From the NCBI GenBank assembly GCA_002388905.1, contig DGNJ01000020.1, positions 1 to 12,661 of the forward strand: DNA of 12,661 nucleotides, written 5' to 3'. Shown piece by piece: positions 1 to 5,703 of this stretch. Both the position numbers and the translations under genes were made by a program. Position 1 is the first letter of the stretch. Each line of letters starts with the position of its first letter. This stretch comes from Cellvibrionales bacterium UBA4495. GTDB lineage: Bacteria; Pseudomonadota; Gammaproteobacteria; Pseudomonadales; Porticoccaceae. The notes under the pieces were generated by a model. That model saw nothing but the letters and a program-made list of their open reading frames with translations, was not told the origin of the DNA and did not search any database.

Positions 1-1
1 C

Positions 2-352
2 GAGGAGGATGCGGCCAGTGTGGTCAATATCGGCTCCGTGGGCGGGTTGCGGGTGGGCCCCAAGGAAAACTATTCCTACCAGGCCACCAAGGCGGGGCTT
101 CACCATCTGACCGGCTCCCTGGGCAAGCGCCTGGGGCCGGAAAACATCACGGTCAATGCCCTGGCCCCCGGGTTTTTCCCCTCCCGGCTCACCAGCCCCG
201 ACGACGTCACGCCCGAGATCCTCGGCATGGTGCCCAGGCGGCGCATGGGCACCGGCGACGATGTGGCCGGTGCGGTGATCTACCTGGCCTCGCGGGCGGG
301 CAATTTCGTTACCGGCGCGGTGCTTCCCCTGGATGGCGGGCTTACCCTCTAA
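2..352 (+). CDS. Short-chain dehydrogenase/reductase, RhlG-like, C-terminal part (5' end outside window)
   Basis: The reading frame is open to the left edge, so the GTG at 20 is an internal codon and not the start. About 116 residues remain, less than half of a usual 250-260 residue SDR. Visible are the substrate-side serine (NIGS), the catalytic YQATK (YxxxK) about 14 residues later, a NALAPGFFPSRLT segment after the sixth strand, and the terminal TGAVLPLDGG that closes classical SDRs. The APGxFPSR block resembles RhlG-type NADPH-dependent ketoreductases, known for reducing beta-ketoacyl groups. The nucleotide-binding half is missing, so cofactor preference cannot be read. It converges on the SnoaL-like gene downstream. 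SDR membership is certain; the substrate is unknown. Confidence 0.9.
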   Translation, partial: EEDAASVVNIGSVGGLRVGPKENYSYQATKAGLHHLTGSLGKRLGPENITVNALAPGFFPSRLTSPDDVTPEILGMVPRRRMGTGDDVAGAVIYLASRAGNFVTGAVLPLDGGLTL

Positions 353-353
353 T

Positions 354-407
354 GCAAATTTTCACCCGACTTTTGCCGGTCAGTCGAAAAGGTCAGGAAC
401 AATTTGC
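354..407. terminator. Weak stem-loop between convergent genes
   Basis: A 7-bp inverted repeat, GCAAATT (354-360) and AATTTGC (401-407), encloses an imperfect inner pairing of GACTTTT (368-374) with AAAAGGTC (387-394). It fills the 61-bp gap between the stop codons of the left SDR and the SnoaL-like gene, where a shared terminator is expected. There is no run of T on either side and the stem is AT-rich with a long loop, so it is a poor intrinsic terminator. Confidence 0.25.
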
Positions 408-413
408 TGAAAG

Positions 414-812
414 CTAGACAACGTGGACGGCAACAAAATGGCGTTTGCGGATTTTCCAGCCGTCGCCGGTTTTGACCAGCTCGTCGTCGTAGTAGCCAAT
501 GCCCCGATGAATCTCGCCGCCAGCCGGGCCCGGCGTCAGCAGGGCGTCCACGTAGGTGCGGGCGCGGGCCGCCTCGCCGTCGATCTGGATACTGAAATTG
601 CTCAGGCGATGCAGGGTATGGCCCATTTCCCGGTGCGCGTACTCCATAAAATCGGTGATCTCGTCGGGGCTTTTCCAGAGCCCGAAATCGCCGTAGTCGG
701 CCACCAGGTCCTCGGTAAAACAGGTGCGAAAAAGCGACCAGTCGCGCCGGTCGATACCCGTGGCGTAGCGGGTCAAAACATCCTGTATGGCGAGTGTTTC
801 TTGCTCAAGCAT
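414..812 (-). CDS. SnoaL-like / NTF2-fold protein (SnoaL_4 type)
   Basis: A 132-residue protein with the pattern of the SnoaL_4 branch of the NTF2/ketosteroid-isomerase/scytalone-dehydratase fold: an N-terminal helix ending TRYATGIDRRDW (residues 14-25), CFTEDLVADY (31-40), GHTLHRLSN (64-72), a central QIDGEAARARTYV strand pair, and the closing GDGWKIRKRHF. The polar residues Asp21, Asp39, His65 and His68 could line the barrel pocket. Such proteins act as dehydratases, isomerases or cyclases on ring compounds in the cytoplasm, but this one's reaction cannot be read. I chose the ATG at 812 because an AAGG sits 8 nt upstream; the frame could extend to a TTG at 833, which lacks a clear ribosome site and would swallow that AAGG. 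It is transcribed away from the SDR at 982. Confidence 0.8.
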   Translation of the reverse strand: MLEQETLAIQDVLTRYATGIDRRDWSLFRTCFTEDLVADYGDFGLWKSPDEITDFMEYAHREMGHTLHRLSNFSIQIDGEAARARTYVDALLTPGPAGGEIHRGIGYYDDELVKTGDGWKIRKRHFVAVHVV

Positions 813-838
813 AATGGAAGCCTTATTCTGCAACTCGT

Positions 839-844
839 ATTATT
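839..844 (-). promoter_or_regulatory. Possible -10 element for the minus-strand SnoaL-like gene
   Basis: Read on the minus strand this is AATAAT, 5 of 6 matches to TATAAT. It would start transcription near 832, leaving a leader of about 20 nt before the ATG at 812. No recognisable -35 hexamer lies 17 nt upstream, so the promoter would need an activator. The dyad at 873-887 is centred about 48 bp upstream of that start. Confidence 0.25.
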
Positions 845-872
845 TTCCTGCCGCAATGGCTGCGGCGCGTTA

Positions 873-887
873 AGCGCCCCGGGCGCT
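873..887. promoter_or_regulatory. Perfect 7-1-7 dyad in a divergent spacer, candidate operator
   Basis: AGCGCCC (873-879) and GGGCGCT (881-887) are exact inverted repeats around one central base. The dyad sits near the middle of the 169-bp spacer between the SnoaL-like gene (start 812, minus) and the SDR at 982 (plus), a typical position for a regulator controlling both. The one-base centre favours a protein-binding site over an RNA hairpin. The flanks TTAAGCGC (870-877) and GGCGCTA (882-888) recur in the dyad at 5361-5381. Confidence 0.4.
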
Positions 888-981
888 AGTCTTCTCAAAC
901 ACGGCCAGGCAGCCGGCACCGATTACATTATTAGGTTCCGGTGCTCCAGGGGCTGTTCCTGCTAATAAAAAACGGGCAACA

Positions 982-1776
982 ATGATGACAAATGAATTAC
1001 CCCGTATCGACAAACTTTACGACCTTTCGGGACAGGTGGCAATTGTCACGGGGGCGGCCGAGGGCATGGGGCGGGAGATAGCCCGCTACCTGGCCGCCGC
1101 CGGGGCGGACGTAGCGGTGGCCGATATCAACCGGCCCGGAGCCGAGCAGGCGGCCGCCGAAATCAACGAGGGCGGCGGTCGAGGCCGGGCCTATGACCTG
1201 GACCAGTCGAAGGAGGATTCGGTGGTCGACATGGTGTCCGCCGTGCGCCGGGACATGGGCGGGTTGCATATCCTGGTCAACAATGCCGGCATCCAGGACC
1301 GGGAAGTACTCGAGAACACCTCGGTCGCCCTTTGGGACAAGCTGCAGGCTGTCAACCTGCGCGGACCTTTTCTCTGTGTCCGGGAGGCCGCCCGCGTGAT
1401 GAGGGCCGACGGCACCCGGGGGCGGATTATCAATATCTCGTCCATGGGCTCCCTGCATCCGATTTTTGAAGGCCTGGTGGCCTATAACGCCACCAAGGCG
1501 GGAATCAATGCCCTGACCCGCAATGCCGCCTTCGAACTGGCCGCTGACGGCATTACCGTCAATGCCGTCCTGCCCGGCGCCACGCCCACCGAAGGCCAGG
1601 CACGGGCACCGGGGCCGCCTGTGGACGAGGAAACCATCCGGCACATGATGCCGCCACTGGGGCGGGCGGGGACCCCCGGCGATATCGCCAATGCCGTGCT
1701 CTTTTTCGCGGCCCCGGGCGCAAGTCATGTCACCGCCCAGTTCCTGGTGGTGGATGGCGGGCACCTGAACCGGTGA
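982..1776 (+). CDS. Short-chain dehydrogenase/reductase, classical, probably NAD-dependent
   Basis: A 264-residue classical SDR. Cofactor-binding TGAAEGMG occupies residues 23-30, and Asp48 at the end of the second strand (VAVAD) predicts NAD(H) preference. NNAG is at 100-103, structural Asn125, catalytic Ser154 (NISS), Tyr168 and Lys172 (YNATK), and the C-terminus ends with LVVDGG. Length and motif order match FabG-like alcohol dehydrogenases, so it probably interconverts a secondary alcohol and ketone. The start is ATG 982 or 985; neither has a strong ribosome site, only a GGG about 6 nt upstream. It has an N-terminal extension of about ten residues compared with minimal SDRs. It is followed 66 bp later by another SDR on the same strand, probably in one transcript. 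Confidence 0.93.
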   Translation: MMTNELPRIDKLYDLSGQVAIVTGAAEGMGREIARYLAAAGADVAVADINRPGAEQAAAEINEGGGRGRAYDLDQSKEDSVVDMVSAVRRDMGGLHILVNNAGIQDREVLENTSVALWDKLQAVNLRGPFLCVREAARVMRADGTRGRIINISSMGSLHPIFEGLVAYNATKAGINALTRNAAFELAADGITVNAVLPGATPTEGQARAPGPPVDEETIRHMMPPLGRAGTPGDIANAVLFFAAPGASHVTAQFLVVDGGHLNR

Positions 1777-1842
1777 GCGCACCGGGCGCGGAAATTTACG
1801 GGCCCGAAAATTTACGACAGTCAATAATTAAGGAAGCGCACG

Positions 1843-2670
1843 ATGAAAGATGATTCCAGGAATGCGGAGGCTTTCCAAAAACAGTACGGTCCCTGGGCCG
1901 TGATCGGCGGCGCCTCGGACGGCACCGGGGAGGAATTCGCCCGGCAACTGGCGGCGAAGGGGTTGAACTGTGTACTGGTATCCCGGCGCCGACCGATGCT
2001 GGAAAAACTGGCAGGGGAACTGCGCGATGAGTCCGGCATCGAGACCCGAATTCTGGCGATGGACCTCTCCCTGGCGGCTGCGGGCAGGCAGCTCTGCACG
2101 GCAGTGGCCGATCTGGAGGTGGGGCTCTTTGTCGCCAATGCCGGAGCCGGTATTGGCGGCCTGTCCTTCGTCGACGGCTCTCTGGAGCAGTGGCAGACCG
2201 CCGTCAACATGAATATCCACACCCCCATGGAGGCCTGTCACGGTCTTGCGGAGGCGATGCTGGAACGGGGACGCGGCGGCTTGCTGCTGATGGGTTCCGG
2301 CGTTGCCCTGGGTGGCCAGCCGGGGGTGGCGGTCTATGCCGCCAGCAAGGCGTTCAGCCTGACCCTGGCCGAGTCCATGTGGGCGGAATTCAAGCCTCGC
2401 GGCGTGGATGTGCTGAACGTGGTGGCGCCGCTCATCAATACGCCGAAGCTCCGCCAGGGCTTTGGTGAAGACATGGATGTCTCGCGGTTGCCGGCGATGG
2501 TGGAGCCGGACGAGCTGGTCCGTATCGCCCTGGAACAGTTGCCGGAAGGCCCCTGCTACATATTCCCCGCCGGTCCGGAAGAGGGGATTGCCGGGGAAGT
2601 CACGGAGCGTCGCCGGGCCCGGGTGGAGGCAGCGACCGAAATCGCCAGGGCCATGTTCGAGAAATCCTGA
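1843..2670 (+). CDS. Short-chain dehydrogenase/reductase, DltE/17-beta-HSD-like, probably NADP-dependent
   Basis: A 275-residue SDR of the COG0300 (DltE) type, different from the FabG-like ones around it. GGASDGTG is at residues 22-29, lacking the usual leading Thr. SRRR at 47-50 after the second strand predicts NADP(H). NAG is at 99-101, Asn124, Ser152, Tyr165 and Lys169 (YAASK). After the catalytic helix it has VAPLINTPKL and a C-terminus without the usual DGG loop, ending in a charged helix, as in this group. Members reduce fatty, sterol-like or other hydrophobic ketones; the substrate here is unknown. The start ATG has AAGGA 8 nt upstream. It is the last gene of its run: about 400 bp without a convincing gene follow, with a 6-bp hairpin just after the stop. 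Confidence 0.9.
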   Translation: MKDDSRNAEAFQKQYGPWAVIGGASDGTGEEFARQLAAKGLNCVLVSRRRPMLEKLAGELRDESGIETRILAMDLSLAAAGRQLCTAVADLEVGLFVANAGAGIGGLSFVDGSLEQWQTAVNMNIHTPMEACHGLAEAMLERGRGGLLLMGSGVALGGQPGVAVYAASKAFSLTLAESMWAEFKPRGVDVLNVVAPLINTPKLRQGFGEDMDVSRLPAMVEPDELVRIALEQLPEGPCYIFPAGPEEGIAGEVTERRRARVEAATEIARAMFEKS

Positions 2671-2848
2671 TTGACTCATTGGTGGGCGAGTGCACCGGCC
2701 TGAGTCCGGTGGTGTCCTTACCGGAAATGACGAACAGGAACGACAAAAAAGCGCATAGCTGCCCCCCGATTTCCTGGCTAAATTTCACGAAATGCAGAGC
2801 AGTCCCGGTTTTCGTTGTCAGGGATAGTCTCGGCCATATGGATTCGGT

Positions 2849-2930
2849 GCTGTCTGCCGCGGCCCTCGCCAGCAAGGATGCTGGCGCGGAGCGTACATGG
2901 ATGTATTGACAGCGTGCCGCGGCAGGCAGT
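2849..2930. repeat. Multi-branched inverted-repeat element, REP-like
   Basis: An outer stem pairs 2850-2863 with 2916-2929: 14 pairs including one G-U, with core TGCCGCGGC matching GCCGCGGCA. Inside lie two further perfect hairpins: CGCCAGCA (2867-2874) and TGCTGGCG (2879-2886) around AGGA, and TACAT (2894-2898) and ATGTA (2901-2905) around GG. The result is a three-way junction in single-stranded DNA or RNA. From memory, similar short stretches containing a TACATGGATGTA core occur repeatedly between genes in marine gammaproteobacteria; that recollection is not checked here. Only one copy is in this window. A role as REP-type element, mRNA 3' stabiliser or transposase-mobilised repeat is inferred. 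Confidence 0.5.
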
Positions 2931-3041
2931 GCCTAATCCAGGTCTTTGCAATTGGTAAGACACTTATAAAAAGAGATGCCCCATAACCCGGATGGCCCCC
3001 ATACCCGGCTGTCAGCCAAAGCGAGGAACAGGCGGGTTGAC

Positions 3042-3064
3042 CGCCGGGCCACCAGAGCCCGGCG
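3042..3064 (-). terminator. GC-rich 3' stem-loop after the minus-strand SDR
   Basis: CGCCGGGC (3042-3049) and GCCCGGCG (3057-3064) form a perfect 8-bp stem with a 7-nt loop starting 3 bp past the SDR stop codon. An alternative hairpin, GGCGG (3031-3035) with CCGCC (3041-3045), shares bases with it, so the two cannot form together. No U-tract follows on the minus strand, so a transcript-protecting or Rho-assisted role is more likely than intrinsic termination. Confidence 0.4.
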
Positions 3065-3067
3065 CCA

Positions 3068-3883
3068 TCAGGAGGTGGGTCTGCCGGCCAGCACTTCACC
3101 CACATAGGGCTGGTGGGTGGTGATGCCCCCGTCCACGGAAAAAATCTGGCCGGTGATGAAGCTCGCCTTGTCCGATGCCAGGAACACCACGGTTTCGGCG
3201 ATATCCTCCGCCCTGCCCAGGCGCGGTAACAGGGTGTGGCGCTCGACCATGTCCAGTTGCTCCTGGGTCATCATCGCCCGGGCGTGAGCCGTGACGATCA
3301 TGCCCGGCAATAGGGCATTGCAGCGTATATTCTTCTTTCCCAGTTGTGTCGCCACGTTGCGGGTCAGGGTGTTGATCGCTCCCTTTGACGATGAGTAGGC
3401 GGGGTTGAAGATGTCCCCGAGGATGGAGACGCCCGAGCTGGTATTGATGATGCTGCCGCCTCCCGCCTCGATCATCAGGGGAACACAGTGCTTGATCATG
3501 AGCATGGTGCCCCGGGTGTTGACGGCGAAGGCGCGGTCCCAGGTCTCCGCCGCCATGTCGGTGATCAGGTCATCCGCGGCCAATTGCTCGGCCCGGGTGT
3601 CGGCGGCGTTGTTGTGGAGTATGTCGACCCGGCCGTAGCGCTCCGCGACCGCCTCGAACAGGTCGCGGATACTGGCTTCGTCCGCCAGGTCGAGCGGCCA
3701 GGCCAGAGCCTCGCCGCCGCCGTCCTCGATAGCCCGGGCGACGCGCCTGGCGCCGTCGATATTGATATCCGCGAGCACTACCCTGGCTCCCGCTTCGGCG
3801 AGGGCCCGCGCGCACGCCTCGCCGATATTGGCGCCTGATCCACTGATCACGGCGACCTTTCCCTGGAGAATCCTCTCTGCCAT
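3068..3883 (-). CDS. Short-chain dehydrogenase/reductase, classical, NAD-type, NNAA variant
   Basis: A 271-residue SDR. The cofactor loop SGSGANIG is at residues 14-21, Asp39 (VVLAD) predicts NAD(H), and NNAA at 91-94 replaces the usual NNAG. Asn122, Ser150, Tyr163 and Lys167 (YSSSK) complete the active site, and SVDGG is followed by a longer tail (about 18 residues) than in FabG. It resembles the SDR at 7160-7975 in length, the NNAA variant, a QLGKKNIRCNALLPG-type block and the tail. The ATG at 3883 has GGGAGA 8 nt upstream. It lies 21 bp downstream of the phosphotransferase gene on the same strand, so the two are almost certainly one operon. Probable role: oxidation of a ring or side-chain alcohol in the same pathway as the kinase; the substrate is not known. 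Confidence 0.93.
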   Translation of the reverse strand: MAERILQGKVAVISGSGANIGEACARALAEAGARVVLADINIDGARRVARAIEDGGGEALAWPLDLADEASIRDLFEAVAERYGRVDILHNNAADTRAEQLAADDLITDMAAETWDRAFAVNTRGTMLMIKHCVPLMIEAGGGSIINTSSGVSILGDIFNPAYSSSKGAINTLTRNVATQLGKKNIRCNALLPGMIVTAHARAMMTQEQLDMVERHTLLPRLGRAEDIAETVVFLASDKASFITGQIFSVDGGITTHQPYVGEVLAGRPTS

Positions 3884-3904
3884 TGTGATTGTCTCCCCTG
3901 TGTT

Positions 3905-5032
3905 TCAGTTATCCAGCAACAGCTTCCAGGTATCCAGGTCGTCGCCGGCGGTGAAAAAGCGTTCGTTCATGGGCAGGCCGGACTGTCCCCAGTGGTCCAT
4001 GTTTGCAACCCATGCCTGCATGCCGTAGATGACCCAGCGCCGGTACTGTTCGAAAATCTCGTCGAAACCGGGAACGCCTTCGACGCCCGTCGCTATCAGG
4101 GCTTCGCGGTAGTGTTTGAGCAGGTCTTTTTCGGCGCTGCGGCGCTGCTCGACGGTCAGGGAACCGATGGTGAAATAGGTCAGGTCACGCCAGGGACGGC
4201 CACGGCGGACCAGTTGCCAGTCCAGCCACATGCGCCCGCCGTCGGGGAGCCGGTAAGTATTGCCCTGGTGGCAGTCCCCGAGAATGACCGTGTAGGGGTG
4301 ATCCAGGGCGTGTTCCCATTCGATCAGGCTGTCATAGGCCCGCTGCAGGATTTCGGGGTTGTCGAGATAGCGCTGGGGCAGGATTTCCTGGAATTCCTTT
4401 TTCTCCAGATTGATGTTGATCCACTCCTGCATGATACGAATCTGGTCGTTGTCCACCGGTGTATCCATGGAGGTGGGCAGCCAGGGCCGGTGGTCATCCA
4501 GCAAGGGGCTGGCCCACAGGCTGCTGTGCAGTTTGGCGAGGCCTTCCAGGGCATCGGCGACACCGTCGACGCCCACATCGTCGAGACTGAAGCCGAACTG
4601 GCCGCCCCGTTTGGTGAGGTCTTCCAGGAGAATCAGGCCGTGTCCGCTGCCATCCACTTCCCAGTCGGCGTAGTAGCACCGGGGGACCGGCACCTTCATT
4701 TTGTCGGCCAGGTAATGGTAGAAGCGCGCTTCCAGCTGGCAGATATCCACGTCGGCGAACAGGCCGGAAAAATTCGACTTCAGGCAAAGGTCCCGGGGCA
4801 GGCCGGCTTCGCGGCCCGCTTCGTTGAAATCGAGGGTCATCAGCAGTTTGGAAGTGTGGCTGTCGATGAATTTGTTGAGCTGCATATTCTCAACCACGAC
4901 TCCCGGATAGCGATTCTGCAGGAGCCCGGTGAGCAGTTCGGCATCGACTTCCTCCTTCTTCCAGGGCAGATTGAAATCGCGAGCAGGGTAGGGTTTGTCG
5001 TCGTAGCGTGTCGCGTTATCAGTGAAGGTCAT
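3905..5032 (-). CDS. APH-fold phosphotransferase, ecdysteroid-kinase-like (375 aa)
   Basis: A protein-kinase-like small-molecule kinase. Visible landmarks are Lys85 (LCLKSN, ATP lysine), Glu101 in the following helix, LILLEDL hinge region (133-139), catalytic loop GDCHQGN at 252-258 (Asp253 base, Asn258 metal ligand), metal-binding Asp271 in LDWQ, and Asp283 in WRDLTYF. All residues needed for phosphoryl transfer are present, although the His often found in HGD is Leu here. Length fits the family. The acceptor is probably a hydroxyl on a lipid-like or alicyclic compound or its CoA ester; this is inference from LvaA- and ACAD11-like precedents. I set the start at ATG 5032 because GGAGAG lies 6-7 nt upstream; an in-frame start at 5092 would add 20 residues with no ribosome site. 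First gene of a two-gene operon with an SDR. Confidence 0.88.
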   Translation of the reverse strand: MTFTDNATRYDDKPYPARDFNLPWKKEEVDAELLTGLLQNRYPGVVVENMQLNKFIDSHTSKLLMTLDFNEAGREAGLPRDLCLKSNFSGLFADVDICQLEARFYHYLADKMKVPVPRCYYADWEVDGSGHGLILLEDLTKRGGQFGFSLDDVGVDGVADALEGLAKLHSSLWASPLLDDHRPWLPTSMDTPVDNDQIRIMQEWININLEKKEFQEILPQRYLDNPEILQRAYDSLIEWEHALDHPYTVILGDCHQGNTYRLPDGGRMWLDWQLVRRGRPWRDLTYFTIGSLTVEQRRSAEKDLLKHYREALIATGVEGVPGFDEIFEQYRRWVIYGMQAWVANMDHWGQSGLPMNERFFTAGDDLDTWKLLLDN

Positions 5033-5128
5033 GGTTTTCTCTCCAGGTCGTTGGCCTGCGGTCAGTGCCGGGCAGGCTATCTTTATGGCCATTCATGCAG
5101 CAGGGGCTGTCGTGGACGTTATCGGTTC

Positions 5129-5157
5129 TCTATACCAAAGCCCGGCCGGTGCGTCTA
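5129..5157 (-). promoter_or_regulatory. Possible sigma70-type promoter for the minus-strand kinase-SDR operon
   Basis: On the minus strand, TAGACG (5152-5157) lies 17 bp before TATAGA (5129-5134), each matching its consensus at 4 of 6 positions. Transcription would begin near 5122, giving a leader of about 90 nt before the ATG at 5032. Moderate match only. Confidence 0.35.
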
Positions 5158-5328
5158 TTGCTTTTGGCTTTTTCGTCTTTGGCGGGTGTGGCAGGAGCGC
5201 AAGGCTAGATGAGGCACACAAATAAGTCAACTGCATTAATTAGGCTCGCGACTTCCCTCTCTTGTGCTGAAAATAGCCCGCTTTCTGCCGATACATTCTC
5301 TGTGGCCAAAAGTTGGTAAGCCGCGTGC

Positions 5329-5357
5329 TTGACTTGGGTTTGCCTGTTCCATATTGT
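5329..5357 (+). promoter_or_regulatory. Possible sigma70-type promoter, plus strand
   Basis: TTGACT (5329-5334, 5 of 6 to TTGACA) is separated by exactly 17 bp from TATTGT (5352-5357, 4 of 6 to TATAAT). Transcription would start near 5364, inside the dyad at 5361-5381. It would give a leader of about 340 nt before the kinase ATG at 5704, or serve whatever the remnant at 5415-5561 once was. Confidence 0.4.
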
Positions 5358-5360
5358 GAA

Positions 5361-5381
5361 TAGGCGCTAAGACAGCGCTTA
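5361..5381. promoter_or_regulatory. Dyad overlapping the candidate start site, possible operator
   Basis: TAGGCGCT (5361-5368) and AGCGCTTA (5374-5381) are inverted repeats, exact except one G-T position, with a 5-bp spacer. The dyad begins 4 bp after the candidate -10, the usual place for a repressor that blocks transcription. Its half-site TAAGCGCY is like that of the dyad at 873-887, with a 5-bp rather than 3-bp gap. Confidence 0.4.
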
Positions 5382-5398
5382 AACGGTGTATTACTGGG

Positions 5399-5426
5399 AA
5401 TACCTGAGCTTTAATCCGCAGGTATT
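5399..5426. repeat. 8-12-8 inverted repeat
   Basis: AATACCTG (5399-5406) and CAGGTATT (5419-5426) are perfect inverted repeats separated by 12 bp. It may be a regulator site or an RNA hairpin early in the leader of a transcript starting near 5364. No gene overlaps it apart from the first codons of the remnant frame at 5415. Confidence 0.4.
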
Positions 5427-5561
5427 GAGGAAAAGGGTTACCGGGCTGACAAGGTTGCACGGGAACTGGACCGCCGCCTGCCCAAGATCCGTGCAGCGCA
5501 AGGAAGTGGAGAAATTTCCACCGGCTTTTTCGGGGCACGGATTAAAAAGGTCCGGGGATAA
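5415..5561 (+). other. Coding-like remnant of about 48 codons without a start
   Basis: This frame is open from just after a TAA (5412-5414) to a TAA at 5559-5561. It reads like real protein: a basic amphipathic segment DKVARELDRRLPKIRAAQ followed by GEISTGFFGARIKKVRG at the terminus. There is no ATG, GTG or TTG in frame and no ribosome site, so it may be the 3' end of a gene that has lost its front. I do not recognise the family. Chance in a GC-rich region is the alternative. Confidence 0.22.
5487..5542. repeat. Nested stem-loop
   Basis: ATCCGTGC (5487-5494) and GCACGGAT (5535-5542) form a perfect 8-bp outer stem. Within it GTGGA (5506-5510) and TCCAC (5517-5521) form an inner hairpin around GAAATT. 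The structure lies in the leader between the candidate promoter at 5329 and the kinase start, overlapping the remnant frame. Function unknown. Confidence 0.35.
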
Positions 5562-5601
5562 CCTGTTTGGATGCAAGGGCTTACCATAACCCGGGACCGG
5601 G

Positions 5602-5627
5602 TGGCGATGTCGCCAGGGCACTTTTTT
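5602..5627 (+). terminator. Weak terminator or attenuator-like hairpin
   Basis: TGGCGA (5602-5607) and TCGCCA (5610-5615) form a 6-bp inverted repeat, and six T follow at 5622-5627. The 6-nt gap between stem and T-run is longer than in efficient intrinsic terminators. If real, it would stop transcripts from the upstream promoter before the kinase gene, leaving the proximal -10 at 5656 to drive it. Confidence 0.25.
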
Positions 5628-5661
5628 GTCCCATCAGGTCTGCCCCATCAGGGTATATAAC
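5627..5661 (+). promoter_or_regulatory. Tandem activator-like repeat with AT-rich -10 before the kinase gene
   Basis: CCCATCAGG occurs at 5630-5638 and again at 5644-5652, two copies of a 14-bp unit (matching TG, one variable base, then the nonamer). Immediately downstream is TATAAC (5656-5661), 5 of 6 to the -10 consensus, with no -35 hexamer at the right distance. Direct repeats in place of a -35 box are what an activator-dependent promoter looks like. The start would fall near 5668, about 36 nt before the ATG. Confidence 0.4.
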
Positions 5662-5670
5662 GTATCGGGA

Positions 5671-5685
5671 ATCGACGGCGTCGAT
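5671..5685. promoter_or_regulatory. Perfect 15-bp palindrome in the kinase 5' leader
   Basis: ATCGACG (5671-5677) and CGTCGAT (5679-5685) are exact inverted repeats around one base, the same 7-1-7 geometry as the dyad at 873-887 but a different sequence. It lies at about +3 to +18 of the proximal start and ends 18 bp before the ATG, suiting a repressor operator. Confidence 0.4.
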
Positions 5686-5703
5686 CAAAAAAACCAGGGG
5701 ATT

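Larger units (their letters stand above)
2671..3067. other. Gene-poor intergenic region between convergent SDR genes
   Basis: No convincing gene was found in these 397 bp; the short frames present lack ribosome sites and family patterns. It contains a 6-bp hairpin just after the upstream stop (CACCGG 2693-2698 with CCGGTG 2706-2711), a multi-branched inverted-repeat element at 2849-2930, a small 5-1-5 palindrome GGCTG/CAGCC at 3007-3017, and two mutually exclusive GC hairpins at 3031-3064 beside the minus-strand SDR stop. None is followed by a T-run typical of an intrinsic terminator. Confidence 0.6.
5033..5703. other. Long divergent regulatory region between the two kinase operons
   Basis: These 671 bp separate the translation starts of two divergently transcribed phosphotransferase genes and hold no complete gene I can support. 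Contents in order: a possible minus promoter (5129-5157), a possible plus promoter (5329-5357) with an overlapping dyad (5361-5381), an 8-12-8 inverted repeat (5399-5426), a coding-like remnant (5415-5561) crossed by a nested stem-loop (5487-5542), a hairpin plus T-run (5602-5627), a 14-bp tandem repeat (5627-5654), an AT-rich -10 and a 15-bp palindrome (5671-5685). Two unsupported frames (5236-5538 minus, 5386-5589 plus) were rejected. Confidence 0.6.

Noticed and set aside
1792..1816. AAATTTACG repeated 16 bp apart (1792-1800 and 1808-1816) before the SDR at 1843
   Set aside because: Could be a tandem regulator site, but two copies of a 9-mer alone, inside a probable operon, are too little to support it.
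2679..2909. 76-codon plus-strand frame after the DltE-like SDR
   Set aside because: It runs through the inverted-repeat element, has no convincing ribosome site or family pattern, and probably arises from the repeat.
5033..5092. Twenty-residue N-terminal extension of the minus-strand kinase
   Set aside because: The downstream ATG at 5032 has a good GGAGAG at proper distance; the extension has none and is not needed for the fold.
5236..5538. 100-codon minus-strand frame in the divergent spacer
   Set aside because: Pro- and Arg-rich low-information sequence, no ribosome site, and it overlaps candidate promoters and dyads.
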